Under the pieces are notes generated by a model. That model ran no database searches. It was not told where the DNA came from and worked only from the letters and a program-made list of their open reading frames with translations. Below are positions 1 through 9,044 of a DNA stretch of 64,000 bases, one piece after another. Each line of letters starts with the position of its first letter. Within the stretch, counting starts at the first letter, position 1. The stretch covers positions 14,696 to 78,695 of the forward strand of contig JBOHVS010000019.1 in the NCBI GenBank assembly GCA_050735975.1, read 5' to 3'. The stretch is from DATMBL01 sp050735975. GTDB lineage: Bacteria; Desulfobacterota; Binatia; UBA9968. Made by a program: the position numbers and the translations under genes.

Positions 1-248
1 TTCAGTGCCAAGCTGTCGATTATTGCTGCATGAATGTTACAGAGCTCCTGTTCACTCAACATGCCTCGAGCAACCCCGGACTGATTTGTCACCACCACGA
101 TCTTTAATCCGTTCTGCCGCAGCAACTTTAAGGCTTCAGGCCCGCGCGGAACGATCTCGATTTGGTCCGGGCGCGACAGGTAGCCCACGTCCCGGACGAG
201 CGTCCCGTCGCGATCGAGAAATACCGCCGCTGATTTTTCAACCGGCAT
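1..248 (-). CDS. gmhB: D-glycero-beta-D-manno-heptose-1,7-bisphosphate 7-phosphatase, 3' part cut off
   Basis: This is the N-terminal ~82 residues of a HAD-superfamily phosphatase; the rest lies outside the window. It starts at an ATG (248-246) overlapping the lpxK stop by 11 bp, so the two are probably translationally coupled. Residues 9-15 hold the HAD motif FLDRDGT with the two catalytic aspartates, and a VVTNQSGVARG motif follows near residues 50-60. This pairing is typical of GmhB/histidinol-phosphatase enzymes. GmhB removes the 7-phosphate of heptose bisphosphate on the route to ADP-heptose for the LPS inner core, which fits its place after waaA and lpxK. The family is clear; substrate is inferred from context. 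Confidence 0.85.
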   Translation of the reverse strand, partial: MPVEKSAAVFLDRDGTLVRDVGYLSRPDQIEIVPRGPEALKLLRQNGLKIVVVTNQSGVARGMLSEQELCNIHAAIIDSLAL

Positions 249-1338
249 GCAGCGAGTCCAGGCTATTCGCCTGGGGACTCTTCTCGATCATGTTCACGAT
301 ATGTTCGACCAACGCGTCTCCATTTTCCACCACCATAGCCACACGGAGCGCGAACAGCTTTTCTTTAGCGACAGGAAACCCGACTAGTTTGAGTAGATCC
401 TTCTCGGTCGTAATGATCAGGTCGGCGCCTCGGGCCGCTCTGCTAATTCTCTGCCAATCCCGGAAATGATACAAGTGGTGATCCGGAAATCCCAACGTGT
501 CCACAATCTCTCCGCCCCATTCGTAAATCATGCGATAGAAGTTCTCCGAGTTGGCAATCCCAGCAACCGCCACGATCTTGCTTCGATCCAATTGACTCAG
601 CGGATATTGTCTTATACGGCCGGAGTCCAAACCGATCAGGCACTTCGGCTCTAGAGAGCCTACGAAATACCGGCCCTTCCCCGAGAGCCGGGACGCCCAT
701 GCTGCCTCTGCGCCGGTCACCAAAAAGACCTGAGCGCGCCGGAGTGCGCTCTTAGACTCCCGAAAAGGACCCGCCGGAAGAAGCCAGCCGCTACGATCCG
801 CGCCCAATACTAATAAGTCCAAGTCCCGCTTGAGCTTACGATGCTGGTAGCCGTCGTCCAGAACCAAGACATCCACTTTGTGCTGCCGAAGGAGTTCCTT
901 GCCGGCGTCATAGCGCCGGCTGGCGACGGCCACTGTTTTGCCGTAAAGCCCCGCCATCATACTGGGTTCATCGCCGGCCTCCGTAACCTTCCCCTGTGAT
1001 TCCCCCGTCCCATTAGCCGTCCCCGACAAAACGACAGTGCTTGAACCACTTCTCCTGTAGCCGCGACTCAGAACTCCGACTTTTAAACCCCGCCGTTCCA
1101 GTTCCTGGGTCAGCCACAGACAGGCGGGCGTTTTTCCAGTTCCGCCGACGGTCAAATTGCCAACGCTGATGACCGGGACGTCGAGCGACTTCGTGCGGAT
1201 CCACCCGCGTGAATACAACCAACTTCGTGTTTGCACCGCGACAAAGTAAATCAAAGAAAGCGGCAGCAGTAAAAACCACAGCGCGTTTCCTAACAGTCCC
1301 TTACGCTCCCAAACCCGGCGAATCCAAGGGTCGTTCAT
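238..1338 (-). CDS. lpxK: Tetraacyldisaccharide 4'-kinase LpxK
   Basis: This 366-residue inner-membrane kinase phosphorylates the 4' position of the lipid A disaccharide to make lipid IVA. A hydrophobic membrane-anchoring segment lies at about residues 18-37. It is followed by the LpxK-type Walker A stretch at 60-71 (GNLTVGGTGKTP) and a conserved LDDGYQHRKL motif, both hallmarks of the family. The length is slightly above the usual 320-350. It follows waaA by 42 bp and overlaps the start of gmhB by 11 bp. The ATG start gives the expected N-terminal membrane segment. Confidence 0.95.
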   Translation of the reverse strand: MNDPWIRRVWERKGLLGNALWFLLLPLSLIYFVAVQTRSWLYSRGWIRTKSLDVPVISVGNLTVGGTGKTPACLWLTQELERRGLKVGVLSRGYRRSGSSTVVLSGTANGTGESQGKVTEAGDEPSMMAGLYGKTVAVASRRYDAGKELLRQHKVDVLVLDDGYQHRKLKRDLDLLVLGADRSGWLLPAGPFRESKSALRRAQVFLVTGAEAAWASRLSGKGRYFVGSLEPKCLIGLDSGRIRQYPLSQLDRSKIVAVAGIANSENFYRMIYEWGGEIVDTLGFPDHHLYHFRDWQRISRAARGADLIITTEKDLLKLVGFPVAKEKLFALRVAMVVENGDALVEHIVNMIEKSPQANSLDSLHAG

Positions 1339-1380
1339 CGGCTGCCCGGACGGTGAGTCTTGCCCTTCCCAGGCTCCCTG

Positions 1381-2694
1381 CTAAGAATTCCGAGCTTGAG
1401 CATAACGGCAAACCAGCGCAACGCTGTTCTCGACGACTCCCTGATCGTCCGTGGCAAACTGATAGGCCTTTTCCCCGATCATTTTGCGCTTTTCAGGACT
1501 GCTCAGAAGGCCGGAAATCTCTGCGATCAACTCTTCAATTCCTTTTACCTGGATACCTGCGCCCATGTTTTTCATCTCAGTCGCCACAGCGGCGACGTTC
1601 GCGGTGAAAGGCCCGAACAGTACGGGCTTGCGAAATCTCGCCGGTTCGAGCAAATTGTGTCCGCCGGCATCGACAAGGCTACCCCCAACAAACGCGATGT
1701 CGCCGATCGCGTAGAAATCCGCTAGCTCGCCGAGCGTATCGAGAAACAAGATGTCCTTTTCGAAGAAAAGCCGCCCGTTGATCTGGGTTTTCTTCTCATA
1801 TTCGATACCGCGCGCGCGCAGAAGGTTTTCGACCTCCCAAAATCGCTGTGGATGTCTGGGAGCTATCACCATTCGCAAATCAGGAAACTTGCTTTTGAGC
1901 GAAACAAACGCGTTCAGGAGGATTTCCTCCTCGCCGCGATGCGAACTGCCAACAACGAGTATACGGTTCTTCCCGGCAATCGATCCTTTATAGTCCGAAT
2001 CCCCGCGCCTATCCTTATCGGCCCCTTCCGCTACGGCCCGCTTGAGGCTCCCCGTAACCGAGATCCGCTCGCGCGGCGCGCCGAGTTTCATTATACGGTC
2101 TGCGTCATCTTTCGTTTGCATGCCGATGGCCGTAAAGTTTTGCGTCATTTTACGGAAGAATAACCCGAGCAGAGAGTATCTACTAAATGCCCGTTCCGAG
2201 ATGCGGCCGCTTAGCAGCAACGAAGGAATACCCCGCTTATAGGCCTCGCGCAAAAGATTTGGCCAGATCTCTGTCTCCAGGATAATCAGCATTGATGGAT
2301 CGAAGACGTTCAGCGCCCGCCGCACGGTCCATAACAGATCCAGCGGCAGGAAAAACGCCAAATCGGCTGCAGTCGCCTGCCGTGCTATTTGATTACCGCT
2401 GTGGGTGAACGTTGATACGATGATTTTCTGTTCTGGAAATCGCCTTTTGAGCTCCTGAATGACCCTTCCGGCGCAAATGACTTCTCCGACCGAGGCGGCA
2501 TGAATCCATACCGGGCGGGTGCCCGCAAACTGCCTGATGACAGTTCTTGAATACCATCCCATCCGCTGGAATAGACCCGCTCGAAAACGCTCTCCCAAAA
2601 GCCACAGGAGCGGCGAAAAAGGCAACGTGGCGACAAAAACAACGGTCAGGAGAGCGTTATAAATGAAGTACGACACGAACTCACCGCGCGTCAA
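1381..2694 (-). CDS. waaA: 3-deoxy-D-manno-octulosonic acid (Kdo) transferase WaaA/KdtA
   Basis: This 437-residue GT-B glycosyltransferase adds Kdo to lipid IVA at the cytoplasmic face of the inner membrane. An N-terminal membrane anchor covers about residues 8-33. The acceptor-side motif WIHAASVGE, with the conserved catalytic Glu, sits near residues 63-71, and ETEIWPNLL follows near 140. The C-terminal half has the nucleotide-sugar part (VGSSHRGEE, GGSLVDAGGHNLLEPA). The start overlaps the msbA stop by 4 bp, so coupling is likely. Whether it adds one or two Kdo residues cannot be read from the sequence. Confidence 0.95.
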   Translation of the reverse strand: MTRGEFVSYFIYNALLTVVFVATLPFSPLLWLLGERFRAGLFQRMGWYSRTVIRQFAGTRPVWIHAASVGEVICAGRVIQELKRRFPEQKIIVSTFTHSGNQIARQATAADLAFFLPLDLLWTVRRALNVFDPSMLIILETEIWPNLLREAYKRGIPSLLLSGRISERAFSRYSLLGLFFRKMTQNFTAIGMQTKDDADRIMKLGAPRERISVTGSLKRAVAEGADKDRRGDSDYKGSIAGKNRILVVGSSHRGEEEILLNAFVSLKSKFPDLRMVIAPRHPQRFWEVENLLRARGIEYEKKTQINGRLFFEKDILFLDTLGELADFYAIGDIAFVGGSLVDAGGHNLLEPARFRKPVLFGPFTANVAAVATEMKNMGAGIQVKGIEELIAEISGLLSSPEKRKMIGEKAYQFATDDQGVVENSVALVCRYAQARNS

Positions 2695-4445
2695 TGAAAG
2701 GTTTCCTGGCCGGCGGCCGTCTCTTCTTCCACTAACTGCAAGGCGTAAAGCCGGCTGTACTCGCGCTTGCGCGCGAGCAGCTCTTCATGGGTGCCTTCTT
2801 CAACGATCATGCCGTCGACCAGTACGGCGATGCGATCCGCTTTACGAATGGTCGAAAGTCGATGGGCGATGACCAGAGTCGTCCGTGTAGTTATCAGGCG
2901 TTCGAGAGCTTCCTGAACCAGCCGTTCCGATTCGACATCCAACGCAGAAGTCGCCTCGTCGAGTATTAGAATCGGCGCATCTTTTAGCAAAGCCCTGGCG
3001 ATCGCCAACCTTTGCCGCTGCCCGCCTGAGATCTGCAAACCCATTTCGCCGATGACCGTCTCATACCCCTCCGCAAGCGCGCTAATGAATTCATGGGCAT
3101 GAGCCGCTTTGCCCGCCGCAATGATCTCCTCCATGCTTCGTTCAGGGCGACCATACGCGATATTGTTCCGGACCGTGTCGTTGAACAGGAAAGTCTGTTG
3201 ACTAACGATGCCGATTTGAGATCTTAGAGCTTTCAACGTAAGGTCTCGAATATCGACTCCGTCCATCGTTATCCGGCCCGAAGTAACGTCATGGAAACGG
3301 GGGATGAGGTCCGTCAGCGTACTTTTGCCGACCCCGCTGACTCCGACCAAAGCGACCATCTCTCCGGCTCTCACTTTTAAATTGATATGTTTCAGAACGT
3401 CTCTATCGTCGTAGCCAAAGCTCACATTGTGGAACTCAATTGCGTCGCTGAAGCTTGCCGCCGGCTTGGCGTCCGGTTTTTCTTTGATACCGGATTCGAT
3501 GTCGAGAATCTCGAATACCCTCTCGGCCCCGGCAATCCCTTGTTGCACGAACGTATAGGTTTTGGTGAGCCCCTTGAACGGCTGGTACATAAGGAACATA
3601 GCGGCCATAAATGCCATGAAGTCGCCCTGCGTCCGCCCTCCTCCAATGACACTCCAGCCGCCGTACCATATGATCGCCCCGATTGCGAAGGCAGCCAACA
3701 GCTCCATTGAAGGGGTGACCAAAGCTTTGATTCGGCTGGCTCTTAGGGACTGCTTGAATAAACGATAGCTCTCATCGGAGAATTTCCGAATCTCATACTC
3801 CTCCATTCCGAAAGCCTTCACGACGCGATTCCCCTGGATACTTTCCTGCAGAAGCGCGGTTAACGCGGCCGTTGAAATTTGGCCGCGCCTGGTGAAGCGC
3901 TTGATCTTTCGGCTGAGCCGTATAATCGGCAGCACCGAGGCCGGAAATACCACGAAGGCTATCGAAGCCAGAATCCAGTCCTTCCAGAATGCTACGCAAA
4001 CCAGCACTGCCAATGAGGCTGTGTCGCGCAGAAAAGACGCCAATGCGTCCGTGAGGGTCGAGCGCAACAATGCCACATCATGGCCGACCCGAGAGAGCAG
4101 TGTCCCGGTTGAATGGCGATAGAAGAAAGACAGAGGCATGAATTGTAAGTGGCGATTCAACCGGTTGCGAACATCGTTGATGATTCGCAGCCCCACGTAA
4201 TCGGTAAAATAGCTTTGACCAAAATGAACCAGCCCTCTGATCGTAAATAGGGCAATTACGGCCAGCGGCAAATAAGACAACATTGCTATATCTTTTCGCA
4301 CAAAGACATCGTCGACCACTCGCTGCACGAGAAAGGGGAGCGCTCCCTGGGTGGCGCTATATCCGAGCATGCAAACAATCGCGAGCGCGAAGTAGGGCCA
4401 GACATAAGGTTTCAGAAACGGAAGTAAACGAAAATAGGTTTTCAC
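2691..4445 (-). CDS. msbA: Lipid A export ABC transporter, fused permease/ATPase MsbA
   Basis: This 584-residue half-transporter should act as a homodimer that flips lipid A-core across the inner membrane. Residues ~15-305 form the six-helix ABC exporter membrane domain. The nucleotide-binding domain has Walker A GVSGVGKST (368-376), signature ISGGQ (472-476) and Walker B LILDEATSALD (493-503). The family also includes multidrug exporters, but its position between lpxB and waaA makes lipid A flipping by far the best reading. It lies 28 bp downstream of lpxB and overlaps waaA by 4 bp. Confidence 0.93.
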   Translation of the reverse strand: MKTYFRLLPFLKPYVWPYFALAIVCMLGYSATQGALPFLVQRVVDDVFVRKDIAMLSYLPLAVIALFTIRGLVHFGQSYFTDYVGLRIINDVRNRLNRHLQFMPLSFFYRHSTGTLLSRVGHDVALLRSTLTDALASFLRDTASLAVLVCVAFWKDWILASIAFVVFPASVLPIIRLSRKIKRFTRRGQISTAALTALLQESIQGNRVVKAFGMEEYEIRKFSDESYRLFKQSLRASRIKALVTPSMELLAAFAIGAIIWYGGWSVIGGGRTQGDFMAFMAAMFLMYQPFKGLTKTYTFVQQGIAGAERVFEILDIESGIKEKPDAKPAASFSDAIEFHNVSFGYDDRDVLKHINLKVRAGEMVALVGVSGVGKSTLTDLIPRFHDVTSGRITMDGVDIRDLTLKALRSQIGIVSQQTFLFNDTVRNNIAYGRPERSMEEIIAAGKAAHAHEFISALAEGYETVIGEMGLQISGGQRQRLAIARALLKDAPILILDEATSALDVESERLVQEALERLITTRTTLVIAHRLSTIRKADRIAVLVDGMIVEEGTHEELLARKREYSRLYALQLVEEETAAGQETFH

Positions 4446-4473
4446 TGTGAGCGACCCAATAGGATGCTGAATC

Positions 4474-5613
4474 TTAGCCGAGCATAGAGACGGCGATGTC
4501 CGCCACGCGATTCGAGGCCCCGGGGGCGCCCAGGTTCTCTTTTAGCCTGATTAACTTATTGGTAATCGCTTCCTGAATCTGGCGACTTTCTAAAATAGAT
4601 CGACTTTCCTGGACAACTCTTTCCGGCTGCAGGTCGGATTGGACGAGCTCCGGAGCGATTTTCTCCCCCGCGATGATGTTAACGATACCGATATGCCGGA
4701 CGCTAACCAAGAGTCGAGCGAGGCAGTAGGTCAACCAGGACACGCGATACACGATAATCATAGGCTTGAGCAGCAATGCGGTTTCCAGGGTGGCCGTTCC
4801 GGACGCCGTCCAGACGAGGTCCGCCGCATTGACTGCGTCATATCGATGCTCCTCAACAATCGGGATTCTCAACTGACCTCGGCGGAGGATCTCCTCTATC
4901 TCGGCGCGATCGATAGTGCCCGCCTTGACGCAGATGAATTGAACTTCACGCTCCTGCCTCAAGCGTTCAGCGGCCTCCAACAACACCGGCAGATGATATA
5001 AAAGCTCCTGCCGTCTGCTGCCCGGCAGCAGGGCGACCGTAGGTTTGTTCGGGTCCAAGCCTAGCCGCGCCAGCGCGGTTTCACGGCCTTCCTTCGCTTG
5101 AACAATTTCCAGCAGAGGATGCCCGACGAATACGACCTTGACGCCGTAAGCTTCATAGAACGGCACTTCAAATGGAAAAATGACCGCCATTTGGTCCACT
5201 CGCCGGGCAATCTGCCGCACACGACTCCGGCGCCAAGCCCAAACCTGCGGGCTGACGTAGTAGAGCACGGGTATGCCCAAGCTCTTGGCGGTTTTCGCCA
5301 ACCGTAGATTGAATTCCGGAAAATCAATCAGCACCAGGAGATCCGGTTTCCGCTCCCGCAATGTACTTTTCAACAAATGATAGGCGCGCCAGATGTCTCT
5401 CAGGTTTCCGACCAGCTCAATCAAGCCCATGCCCGATAACTTGGATACGCTGAAAAGCGCTTCGAATTTCGTTCGCTGCAAATGTTCTCCGGCGACCCCA
5501 AAAATCCTCAGAGTCGGGTCCCGTTTCAACAATGCCTTGACCAGCTCCGCGCCAAGGGTGTCTCCCGAGGCTTCGCCCACGACCAGCATAATCTGTTTGC
5601 CGACTTTAACCAT
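4474..5613 (-). CDS. lpxB: Lipid-A-disaccharide synthase LpxB
   Basis: This 379-residue GT19 glycosyltransferase condenses UDP-2,3-diacylglucosamine with lipid X to make the beta-1,6 disaccharide of lipid A. The N-terminal VGEASGDTLGAELV motif (residues 12-25), the YYVSPQVWAWR stretch and the LLPGSRRQE motif are family hallmarks. The length matches the usual ~380. The gene is 24 bp downstream of the Gfo/Idh/MocA oxidoreductase and 28 bp upstream of msbA, in the same operon. Confidence 0.96.
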   Translation of the reverse strand: MVKVGKQIMLVVGEASGDTLGAELVKALLKRDPTLRIFGVAGEHLQRTKFEALFSVSKLSGMGLIELVGNLRDIWRAYHLLKSTLRERKPDLLVLIDFPEFNLRLAKTAKSLGIPVLYYVSPQVWAWRRSRVRQIARRVDQMAVIFPFEVPFYEAYGVKVVFVGHPLLEIVQAKEGRETALARLGLDPNKPTVALLPGSRRQELLYHLPVLLEAAERLRQEREVQFICVKAGTIDRAEIEEILRRGQLRIPIVEEHRYDAVNAADLVWTASGTATLETALLLKPMIIVYRVSWLTYCLARLLVSVRHIGIVNIIAGEKIAPELVQSDLQPERVVQESRSILESRQIQEAITNKLIRLKENLGAPGASNRVADIAVSMLG

Positions 5614-5637
5614 TGCGCCGAGCCGCCGTTCGACAGG

Positions 5638-6603
5638 TCAAAGCTGCGCCGTGATCATCGAAGCAATCTCCAACGCGCGAAGCCCGTCCTGGCCGCTCAC
5701 CAAAGGCGGGTTTCGGGTGCGAACACAACCGAGGAAAGCGTCGATCTCGTCCGCGAGCGCGTCGCCTTCCTGGATTTCGATATTCTCACTGCGTATGTCG
5801 AGCCAGCCGCCGCCCGGCGGCGGTTTGTAGAAAATCTGCGCGCGGCGCTGGTCATAATCGATCGAGATATAGGCGTCCGGCTGAAAAAACCTGACTTTAC
5901 GTTCACGCTTTATCGACACGCGGCTGGAAGTGACGTTGGCGATGCAGCCATTGGCAAATTTGATTCGCGCGTTGGCGATATCCGGTTTATCGGTAAGAAC
6001 CGGGACCCCGACGGCTTCTACCTTTTCGACCGGGGCTCGAACGAGGCTCGCGATCACGTCGATATCGTGAATCATAAGATCCAGTACCACGTCAACGTCG
6101 GTGCCCCGCTCCACGAACGGCGCCAAGCGGTGACATTCGACGAACTTAGGGTCCTTTATAACTCCTTCGAGCCGCCGAATCGCGGGGTTAAATCGTTCAA
6201 GATGACCGACCTGGAGAATGAGGCCTTTGGCCTCCGCGAGATCGACCAATTGTTTGCCCTGGGCGAGGTCTGCGGCGAGCGGTTTCTCGACCAAGACATG
6301 GATACCGGCCTGCAAAAAGTCCGTCGCCACCTGATGGTGAAGTCGCGTCGGCACGGCGATGCTTACGCACTGGACGCGATTAAGCAACAGCCGATAATCG
6401 GTGAGCCATTCCGTCCGCAGCTGGCCGCCGATATCCTGGCTTCTCGCTTCGTCGATGTCGACAACCCCCACGAGCAAGGCCTTCTTCGACGCGGCGTACT
6501 TTTCCGCGTGAAACCTTCCCAGGTGCCCGACTCCGACGACACCTACGCGTATCCTGTCTTCCTCTTTCACCGATGTGTGGCGCCTATAGCCCGTATTATT
6601 CAT
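5638..6603 (-). CDS. Gfo/Idh/MocA family sugar-nucleotide oxidoreductase in the lipid A cluster
   Basis: This 321-residue NAD(P)-dependent oxidoreductase has a Rossmann GVGHLG loop at residues 24-29 and the catalytic EKP motif at 106-108 (LVEKPLA). An HDID segment near residue 185 is typical of the family. Members oxidise or reduce sugar hydroxyls. In some bacteria a relative, GnnA, oxidises UDP-GlcNAc at C3 so that aminotransferase GnnB can make the 3-amino sugar used in amide-linked lipid A. Its place between lpxI and lpxB supports a lipid A role, but no gnnB-like aminotransferase is in the cluster, so GnnA function is only a suggestion. A GTG at codon 12 is an alternative start. Confidence 0.85.
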   Translation of the reverse strand: MNNTGYRRHTSVKEEDRIRVGVVGVGHLGRFHAEKYAASKKALLVGVVDIDEARSQDIGGQLRTEWLTDYRLLLNRVQCVSIAVPTRLHHQVATDFLQAGIHVLVEKPLAADLAQGKQLVDLAEAKGLILQVGHLERFNPAIRRLEGVIKDPKFVECHRLAPFVERGTDVDVVLDLMIHDIDVIASLVRAPVEKVEAVGVPVLTDKPDIANARIKFANGCIANVTSSRVSIKRERKVRFFQPDAYISIDYDQRRAQIFYKPPPGGGWLDIRSENIEIQEGDALADEIDAFLGCVRTRNPPLVSGQDGLRALEIASMITAQL

Positions 6604-6660
6604 CCTGTTCCAGTAGAGGGAAAGCCGGGCCGCTCCTCAAGCGCTTCAACAAACTTTATC

Positions 6661-6734
6661 GCGCCAAGACGCCAAGAGCGCAAAGAAAAATATTCTCCTA
6701 TTTTCCGAACTTGGCGTGCTTTGCGTCTTCGCGC
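6661..6734. repeat. Imperfect inverted repeat with 9-bp period, CGCNAAG type
   Basis: Arms at 6661-6685 and 6710-6734 match at about 20 of 25 positions when one is reverse-complemented. Each arm is built from three ~9-bp units such as CGCCAAGA and CGCAAAG. The A/T-rich spacer is 24 bp. The element lies in the 340-bp gap between lpxI and the oxidoreductase and could form a hairpin in the transcript. The rest of the gap shows no gene, only a short CTCAACCTTAACC-like tract at 6797-6815. Confidence 0.7.
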
Positions 6735-6911
6735 GAGTCATCGTTTTGGATTCTGTAATCCAATTTCAACCGAAAATTTCAAATATCATTGGTTAGTCTC
6801 AACCTTAACCTTGATTGAACGGGCGGCGGCCTACAAGGCACAGGCTCATTGACCGCGGCCGGAGAGGGCTCGCCCCCGAAGGCCCCTCTCCATCGCCCGT
6901 ACAACGCAGAC

Positions 6912-6946
6912 TAGCAGGTTGCTGAAAAACTCTGCAAAGCCTGCTA
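6912..6946. repeat. Short inverted repeat of the GCTGAAAAA family overlapping the lpxI stop
   Basis: The arms TAGCAGG (6912-6918) and CCTGCTA (6940-6946) flank a stretch containing TTGCTGAAAAAC. The lpxI stop codon lies inside the right arm. In lpxI orientation the sequence contains a TTTTT tract, so it may act as a weak 3' hairpin or terminator. Its core resembles the larger palindromic repeat at 23816-23941 and the fragment at 27557-27581. Confidence 0.55.
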
Positions 6947-7747
6947 GCGAAGCGCGACCACCGCGATACCACCGGCATCTGCCCGCTTCAGCAACGCTTC
7001 CATCTCCAATAGAATCGTCTTGCCCGCCTCTACCGCCAGCGCCGCTCCCCCGACTGCCTGAAGATTGTTGATCGTATCCACGCCTACCGTCGGAACGTCG
7101 AAGCGAAGGTCCTGGTTGGGTTTGCTGACCTTAACCACAACGCATCCCGCTCCGGCTAACATCCCACCTCTTTGGATCGCAGCGTCGGTTCCCTCCACGG
7201 CCTCCACGGCAAGAACCACGCCATTTTTTACAACGACTGTTTGGCCGATCCCCAAGCGACCGACTTCTTTGCCGATGCGAAACCCTAAACGAATATCTTC
7301 CCATTGGGAGGCATCCGGCGCCGATTGGGTCAGAACACCCTCGGCCGCAATGATTTGCGACAAGCACAAGGTTGAGTCCAAAATCTTGATTCCTTCCGCC
7401 TCGAGCTCCTCAGCCACCCCTCGCAGTAAAGCGTCGTCATCGCGGCTTCTTACCCGAGCCAAGAATCTAGCTCCTCTCAAATCAGGTCTAAAGTTGCCGA
7501 ATAATTTGACCTTGCGGATTCCCCCGGCCATCACGGCCTCAGCCACTCCGGCGCGATGAAACGCTTGGATGAGCTTTCCCAATTGACCTACATAGATCCA
7601 GGTAACGTTTTCGGCGACGGTGTCAATCTCCCGGAGCGTCTCTCCGCGATGAGCCACGGCCACTACGTGGAAGCCTTCGCGTTTGGCTTGCTCAGCGAAA
7701 ATGATCGGGAACTTTCCGTTGCCGGCGATCAGTCCTAGTTTCCTCAC
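6944..7747 (-). CDS. lpxI: UDP-2,3-diacylglucosamine diphosphatase LpxI
   Basis: This 267-residue enzyme hydrolyses UDP-2,3-diacylglucosamine to lipid X and UMP, at the step done by LpxH in E. coli. The N-terminal KLGLIAGNGKFPIIF motif (residues 3-17) and the C-terminal DVPTVGVDTI stretch are diagnostic of the LpxI (DUF1009) family, found mainly in alpha- and deltaproteobacteria. It is 38 bp downstream of lpxA. A 340-bp repeat-bearing gap separates it from the next gene of the cluster. Confidence 0.94.
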   Translation of the reverse strand: MRKLGLIAGNGKFPIIFAEQAKREGFHVVAVAHRGETLREIDTVAENVTWIYVGQLGKLIQAFHRAGVAEAVMAGGIRKVKLFGNFRPDLRGARFLARVRSRDDDALLRGVAEELEAEGIKILDSTLCLSQIIAAEGVLTQSAPDASQWEDIRLGFRIGKEVGRLGIGQTVVVKNGVVLAVEAVEGTDAAIQRGGMLAGAGCVVVKVSKPNQDLRFDVPTVGVDTINNLQAVGGAALAVEAGKTILLEMEALLKRADAGGIAVVALR

Positions 7748-7785
7748 GGGGCGAAAGCTTTTGCCGGTTATAGTTCGGAACCCGC

Positions 7786-8574
7786 TTACCGGCAGATACC
7801 GCGTTGGGAATTTGCAACGAAGGCGACAAGCTTTTCAATCTCAGCCGAATGCGGGAGCTCGTAACGGAGTTTTTCCAACGCCCCTTTTGTTTTTAGCTTG
7901 GATTGAAAAATGATCCGGTAGGCCTTTTTGATCATGTCAATCTTGTCCTTGCTGAAACCACGCCGCTTCAGACCTTCGAGATTCAGCCCGCGGAGCCGGG
8001 CGCGATCTCCGGTCGCATTACAAAAAGGCGGAACGTCTTTGGACACCATGGATCCTGCCCCGAGGATCGCGCCGGAACCGATTCGGACAAACTGGTGAAT
8101 ACCCACCAATCCCCCAACAATGACGTAATCTTCAATAACGACGTGACCGCCCAAGGTAGCTCCGTTAGCAATGATATTGTTGCTTCCCAGGATACAATCG
8201 TGGGCGATATGGCAATACATCATCAATAGATTATGGTCGCCCACGCGGGTCACCATTCCGCCTCCCCTGGTGCCCGGATTCAGCGAGACAAACTCTCGAA
8301 TCGTATTGTGGTTGCCGACGATCAGCTCGCTGGGCTCTTCTCTGTATTTAAGGTCCTGAGGAACGGATCCAACGCTCGCGAATTGAAATATAACATTGTC
8401 CTCGCCGAGCGTCGTTTGCCCTTCGATCACGACGTGCGACTTGATCTTGGTGCCTTTGCCAATTTTAACGCCTGCTCGAATGACCGAATACGGACCCACT
8501 TCGACGCCGCTGCCCAACTCGGCCTTGCTGTCGACAAGGGCCGTTTCATGAATCTTGGTCACGTTTGCACCCAT
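7786..8574 (-). CDS. lpxA: Acyl-ACP--UDP-N-acetylglucosamine O-acyltransferase LpxA
   Basis: This 262-residue left-handed beta-helix acyltransferase performs the first step of lipid A synthesis. Hexapeptide repeats run through residues ~10-190, followed by the C-terminal helical part beginning GLNLEGLKRRGFS. The catalytic His125 lies in HIAHDC (122-127), with the same numbering as E. coli. Position 99 is Asn (SLNPGT) where E. coli has His. The gene is 16 bp downstream of fabZ. Given the GnnA-like neighbour, a 3-amino-sugar acceptor is possible but unproven. Confidence 0.96.
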   Translation of the reverse strand: MGANVTKIHETALVDSKAELGSGVEVGPYSVIRAGVKIGKGTKIKSHVVIEGQTTLGEDNVIFQFASVGSVPQDLKYREEPSELIVGNHNTIREFVSLNPGTRGGGMVTRVGDHNLLMMYCHIAHDCILGSNNIIANGATLGGHVVIEDYVIVGGLVGIHQFVRIGSGAILGAGSMVSKDVPPFCNATGDRARLRGLNLEGLKRRGFSKDKIDMIKKAYRIIFQSKLKTKGALEKLRYELPHSAEIEKLVAFVANSQRGICR

Positions 8575-8590
8575 GCCGGAACAGCGCCGC

Positions 8591-9028
8591 CTAGTCCATT
8601 TCTACTTCCATGGCGGAAATCTCGGCCTGGGCCACCAACTTTCCATCGACCATGGCAACGCCCTGCATCTTCCAAAACGAGCCGCGCCGCTTTAAGCAGG
8701 TAAGCTCCAGGCGCAGCTGGTCGCCGGGCTCCACGGGACGTTTGAACTTTACGTTATCGAGGCCCGTCAGGACAAAAACTTTCTTGTCATCCGTGCGGCC
8801 TCGGGCGTTGTGCGCGAATATGGCGCCAACCTGAGCCATAGCCTCGCAGATCAACACGCCCGGCATCACCGGCCTGTTTGGGAAATGACCTTGAAAGAAG
8901 TTCTCATTAAAGGATACGTTCTTGATTCCGACAATTTTTTGATCCCCCTCCACCTCTTCGATCCGGTCCACGAGCAGAAACGGATAACGGTGCGGGAGAC
9001 ATTTTAGGATCTCCTTTAAGTCGAGCAT
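8591..9028 (-). CDS. fabZ: 3-hydroxyacyl-[acyl-carrier-protein] dehydratase FabZ
   Basis: This 145-residue hot-dog-fold enzyme dehydrates 3-hydroxyacyl-ACP in fatty acid elongation. It competes with LpxA/LpxD for the same 3-hydroxyacyl-ACP pool, which explains its conserved place between lpxD and lpxA. HRYPFLLVDR is at residues 13-22. Catalytic His48 lies in GHFP, and catalytic Glu62 in CEAMAQ. The length is typical. It sits 16 bp after lpxD. Confidence 0.97.
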   Translation of the reverse strand: MLDLKEILKCLPHRYPFLLVDRIEEVEGDQKIVGIKNVSFNENFFQGHFPNRPVMPGVLICEAMAQVGAIFAHNARGRTDDKKVFVLTGLDNVKFKRPVEPGDQLRLELTCLKRRGSFWKMQGVAMVDGKLVAQAEISAMEVEMD

Positions 9029-9044
9029 AACGTTGCGGTTTTCT

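Noticed and set aside
5482..6852. 456-residue open frame on the plus strand
   Set aside because: It runs antisense across lpxB, the Gfo/Idh/MocA gene and a repeat-bearing gap. It has no recognisable domain and low-complexity Arg-rich sequence; the minus-strand genes explain the region.
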